Position numbers and translations under genes: made by a program
Notes under the pieces: model-generated
Database searches by the model: none
What the model saw: only the letters and a program-made list of their open reading frames with translations
Told to the model about the DNA's origin: nothing
In this document: positions 4,615-5,871 of the stretch, one piece after another
Layout of the letters: the number at the start of each line of letters is the position of its first letter
Position numbering within the stretch: the stretch's first letter is position 1
Origin: Sphingomonadales bacterium
GTDB lineage: Bacteria; Pseudomonadota; Alphaproteobacteria; Sphingomonadales; Sphingomonadaceae
Assembly (NCBI GenBank): GCA_020200935.1
Contig: JAIVHR010000029.1
Coordinates: 1 to 5,871 of the forward strand
Direction: 5' to 3'
DNA: 5,871 nt

Positions 4615-5502
4615 ATGCTGAATTGGGACGATCTCAAATATTTCGCCGCGGTCGCCGAGGCGCAGAGCACGCTCGGCGCGGCCGAGCGGCTCGGCGTCAG
4701 CCAGACCACCGTCGCCCGCCGCATCGCCGCGCTCGAAGCGGCGCTCGGGCTCGAATTGTTCGAGCGGCGCAGCTCGGGCTACCGGCTGACCCCGACCGGC
4801 GAGGCGTTGCTCGGCAAAGCGCGGGCGGTCGAGGATACGATCGGGCTGTTCGCCGCCGCCGCCTCGTCCGAAGCGCGCGGTGTCGTCGGCGATGTCCGGA
4901 TCACCACCTTCGAGCTATATGCGACCCGCCTGCTGGCGCCGGTGATCCGCAGGCTTCGGCAGGAGCATCCGGGGCTGCGCATCGATATCGACACCTCACA
5001 GGATGTCCGCGATCTCGAATCGGGCGCCGCCGACATCGCGCTGCGCAATTCGCGCAGCCCCTCGGGGCGCGGGCTGGTCGGGCGGCGGATCGCCGACGAT
5101 CCGTGGACCGTCTATGCCGGCCGCTCTTATGTCGAGGAGAACGGTTTTCCCGAGGACCGCAAGGCGCTCGCCCGGCACAGCTTCATCGGCGGCGGCGGGG
5201 TCAAGCTGTGGCCGGCTTACAGCAAGTGGCTGGCCGCCAATGCGCTCGAGGACGCGGTCGTGCTGCGGCATGATTCGGAAGCCGGGCTCTATGCGGCGGT
5301 GCGTTCGGGGCTCGGCCTCGCCGTGCTGCCGAGCTTCGTCGCCGATCGCGATCCCGAACTGGTCCGCATCCTGCCGCCGCGCGCGGACGACCGGATCGGG
5401 CTCTGGCTGCTGACCCACGAAAGGCTGCGCAACGTGCCGCGCATCCGCCTGGTGCTCGATTTCATCGCCCGTGAATTGAAGGCGCTGGTGCGCGAAGCCT
5501 AG
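4615..5502 (+). CDS. LysR-type transcriptional regulator
   Basis: This 295-residue protein has the length and two-part layout of LysR regulators. The N-terminal winged helix-turn-helix covers about residues 7-63 (LKYFAAVAEAQS, GAAERLGVSQTTVARRIAALE, LGLELFERRSSGYRLTPTGE). A linker helix follows, then a periplasmic-binding-like effector domain from about 90 to 290, with GDVRITTFE opening it and YAAVRSGLGLAVLPSFVAD as the typical hinge segment. The protein binds DNA in the cytosol as a dimer or tetramer and responds to a small molecule that cannot be predicted here. The ATG at 4615 starts directly at the conserved helix; GGA 9 nt upstream is a modest ribosome binding site. The divergent urcA gene is the natural candidate target, besides its own promoter. 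No enzyme gene adjoins it to suggest an inducer. Confidence 0.93.
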   Translation: MLNWDDLKYFAAVAEAQSTLGAAERLGVSQTTVARRIAALEAALGLELFERRSSGYRLTPTGEALLGKARAVEDTIGLFAAAASSEARGVVGDVRITTFELYATRLLAPVIRRLRQEHPGLRIDIDTSQDVRDLESGAADIALRNSRSPSGRGLVGRRIADDPWTVYAGRSYVEENGFPEDRKALARHSFIGGGGVKLWPAYSKWLAANALEDAVVLRHDSEAGLYAAVRSGLGLAVLPSFVADRDPELVRILPPRADDRIGLWLLTHERLRNVPRIRLVLDFIARELKALVREA

Positions 5503-5506
5503 CACA

Positions 5507-5543
5507 TTTTCGTCACCCCGGACTCGATCCGGGGTGACGGAAA
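5507..5543. repeat. Long hairpin repeat between convergent genes
   Basis: CGTCACCCCGGA (5511-5522) pairs perfectly with TCCGGGGTGACG (5528-5539) over a CTCGA loop, and flanking TTTT/GAAA extends the stem to 16 pairs with one G-T wobble. The motif resembles a palindromic sequence with CACCCCGGA...TCCGGGGTG arms that occurs many times between genes in alphaproteobacterial genomes, by recall. It lies between the 3' ends of lysR and the Nudix gene and may act as a shared 3'-end structure. No T-run follows on either strand, so it is not a standard intrinsic terminator. Confidence 0.65.
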
Positions 5544-5561
5544 TCCGTATCCGCTCGCGGG

Positions 5562-5871
5562 TTATCTGCCGAGCATCCCCGCGCCGAGCAGCAGCAGCAG
5601 CCGGACGTCGATGGCGCAGCCCTCGGCGCGCTTGCTCGAAATGAAATCGGCGATTCCGGCGATCCTGACGCGATGGACGGTAATATCCTCATGCCCCGTC
5701 CCGCCGCCCTCCGAGACCTTTTCGAGCTCGGTCGCCTTGAGCAGGGTGAAGCTCTCGCTGGTCATCCCGGGCGAGGAGAAGAAGCGGCCGCAATTCTCGA
5801 TTTCGTCCGCGCGATAGCCCGTTTCCTCCTCGAGCTCGCGCGCGCCCGCCGTCTCGGGCGCCTCGCCCGCC
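5562..5871 (-). CDS. Nudix hydrolase, ADP-ribose pyrophosphatase-like, 5'-truncated by the window
   Basis: The minus-strand frame is open from the window edge to TAA (complement of 5562-5564) and gives the last 102 residues. It begins inside the Nudix box: E3, seven residues, then RELEEETGY (11-19), which matches the E-x7-REUxEExGU part of the signature; the leading Gly is outside the window. Metal-binding glutamates E12, E15 and E16 are present. Sixteen residues after the box comes FFSSPGMTSE (30-39), the SPG-x-x-x-E type loop of ADP-ribose/ADP-sugar pyrophosphatases (NudF-like), in which the glutamate helps catalysis. Such enzymes split ADP-ribose into AMP and ribose 5-phosphate. An internal ATG (complement of 5763-5765, residue 36) is not the true start because the Nudix box lies upstream of it. 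Exact substrate is inferred only. Confidence 0.85.
   Translation of the reverse strand, partial: AGEAPETAGARELEEETGYRADEIENCGRFFSSPGMTSESFTLLKATELEKVSEGGGTGHEDITVHRVRIAGIADFISSKRAEGCAIDVRLLLLLGAGMLGR

Noticed and set aside
4569..5273. A 234-codon plus-strand frame overlapping lysR
   Set aside because: Arg-rich shadow of lysR in another frame with no domain features.
1..5871. CRISPR array, transposase, phage or toxin-antitoxin genes
   Set aside because: No regularly spaced direct repeats, insertion-sequence ends, integrase-like or toxin-like coding sequence was seen on either strand.

Overview
The window is a GC-rich stretch of ordinary chromosomal genes. It looks like an alphaproteobacterium, most likely a sphingomonad (order Sphingomonadales). 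This is inferred from an NDUFS4-like complex I accessory protein (typical of Alphaproteobacteria), an UrcA-family secreted protein (common in Sphingomonadaceae and Caulobacterales), the codon bias and the style of the hairpin repeats between genes. No genus can be named from the sequence alone.

Layout, left to right. Positions 1-174 hold the 3' end of a polyprenyl diphosphate synthase gene (+). A 337-bp gap follows, filled with hairpins that look like dispersed intergenic repeats (183-248 and 308-379). A MATE-family multidrug/cation antiporter (512-1909, +) and a small NDUFS4-like complex I protein (1943-2236, +) come next, 33 bp apart. After a 180-bp leader comes a two-gene methyltransferase operon (+): glycine/sarcosine N-methyltransferase (about 2417-3241) and sarcosine/dimethylglycine N-methyltransferase (3231-4076), overlapping by 11 bp. 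Together they should convert glycine to glycine betaine in three SAM-dependent steps. A strong intrinsic terminator (4099-4133, acting on the minus strand) separates this operon from the convergent UrcA-family gene (4156-4464, -). A 150-bp divergent intergenic region with several palindromes separates urcA from a LysR-type regulator (4615-5502, +). A long hairpin repeat (5507-5543) lies between lysR and the convergent, 5'-truncated Nudix hydrolase gene (5562-5871, -).

The biological centre of the window is the betaine synthesis operon, an osmoprotectant pathway best known from halophiles. Two details deserve attention. The first methyltransferase has no ATG, GTG or TTG at the place homology predicts its start; instead an ATC codon sits 8 nt after a near-ideal Shine-Dalgarno sequence. 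The leader upstream also holds a sequence resembling an EcfG (general stress response) promoter and a perfect 18-bp palindrome. The system itself is known; I found no convincing evidence of an entirely undescribed system. The least understood part is the UrcA/LysR divergent pair.
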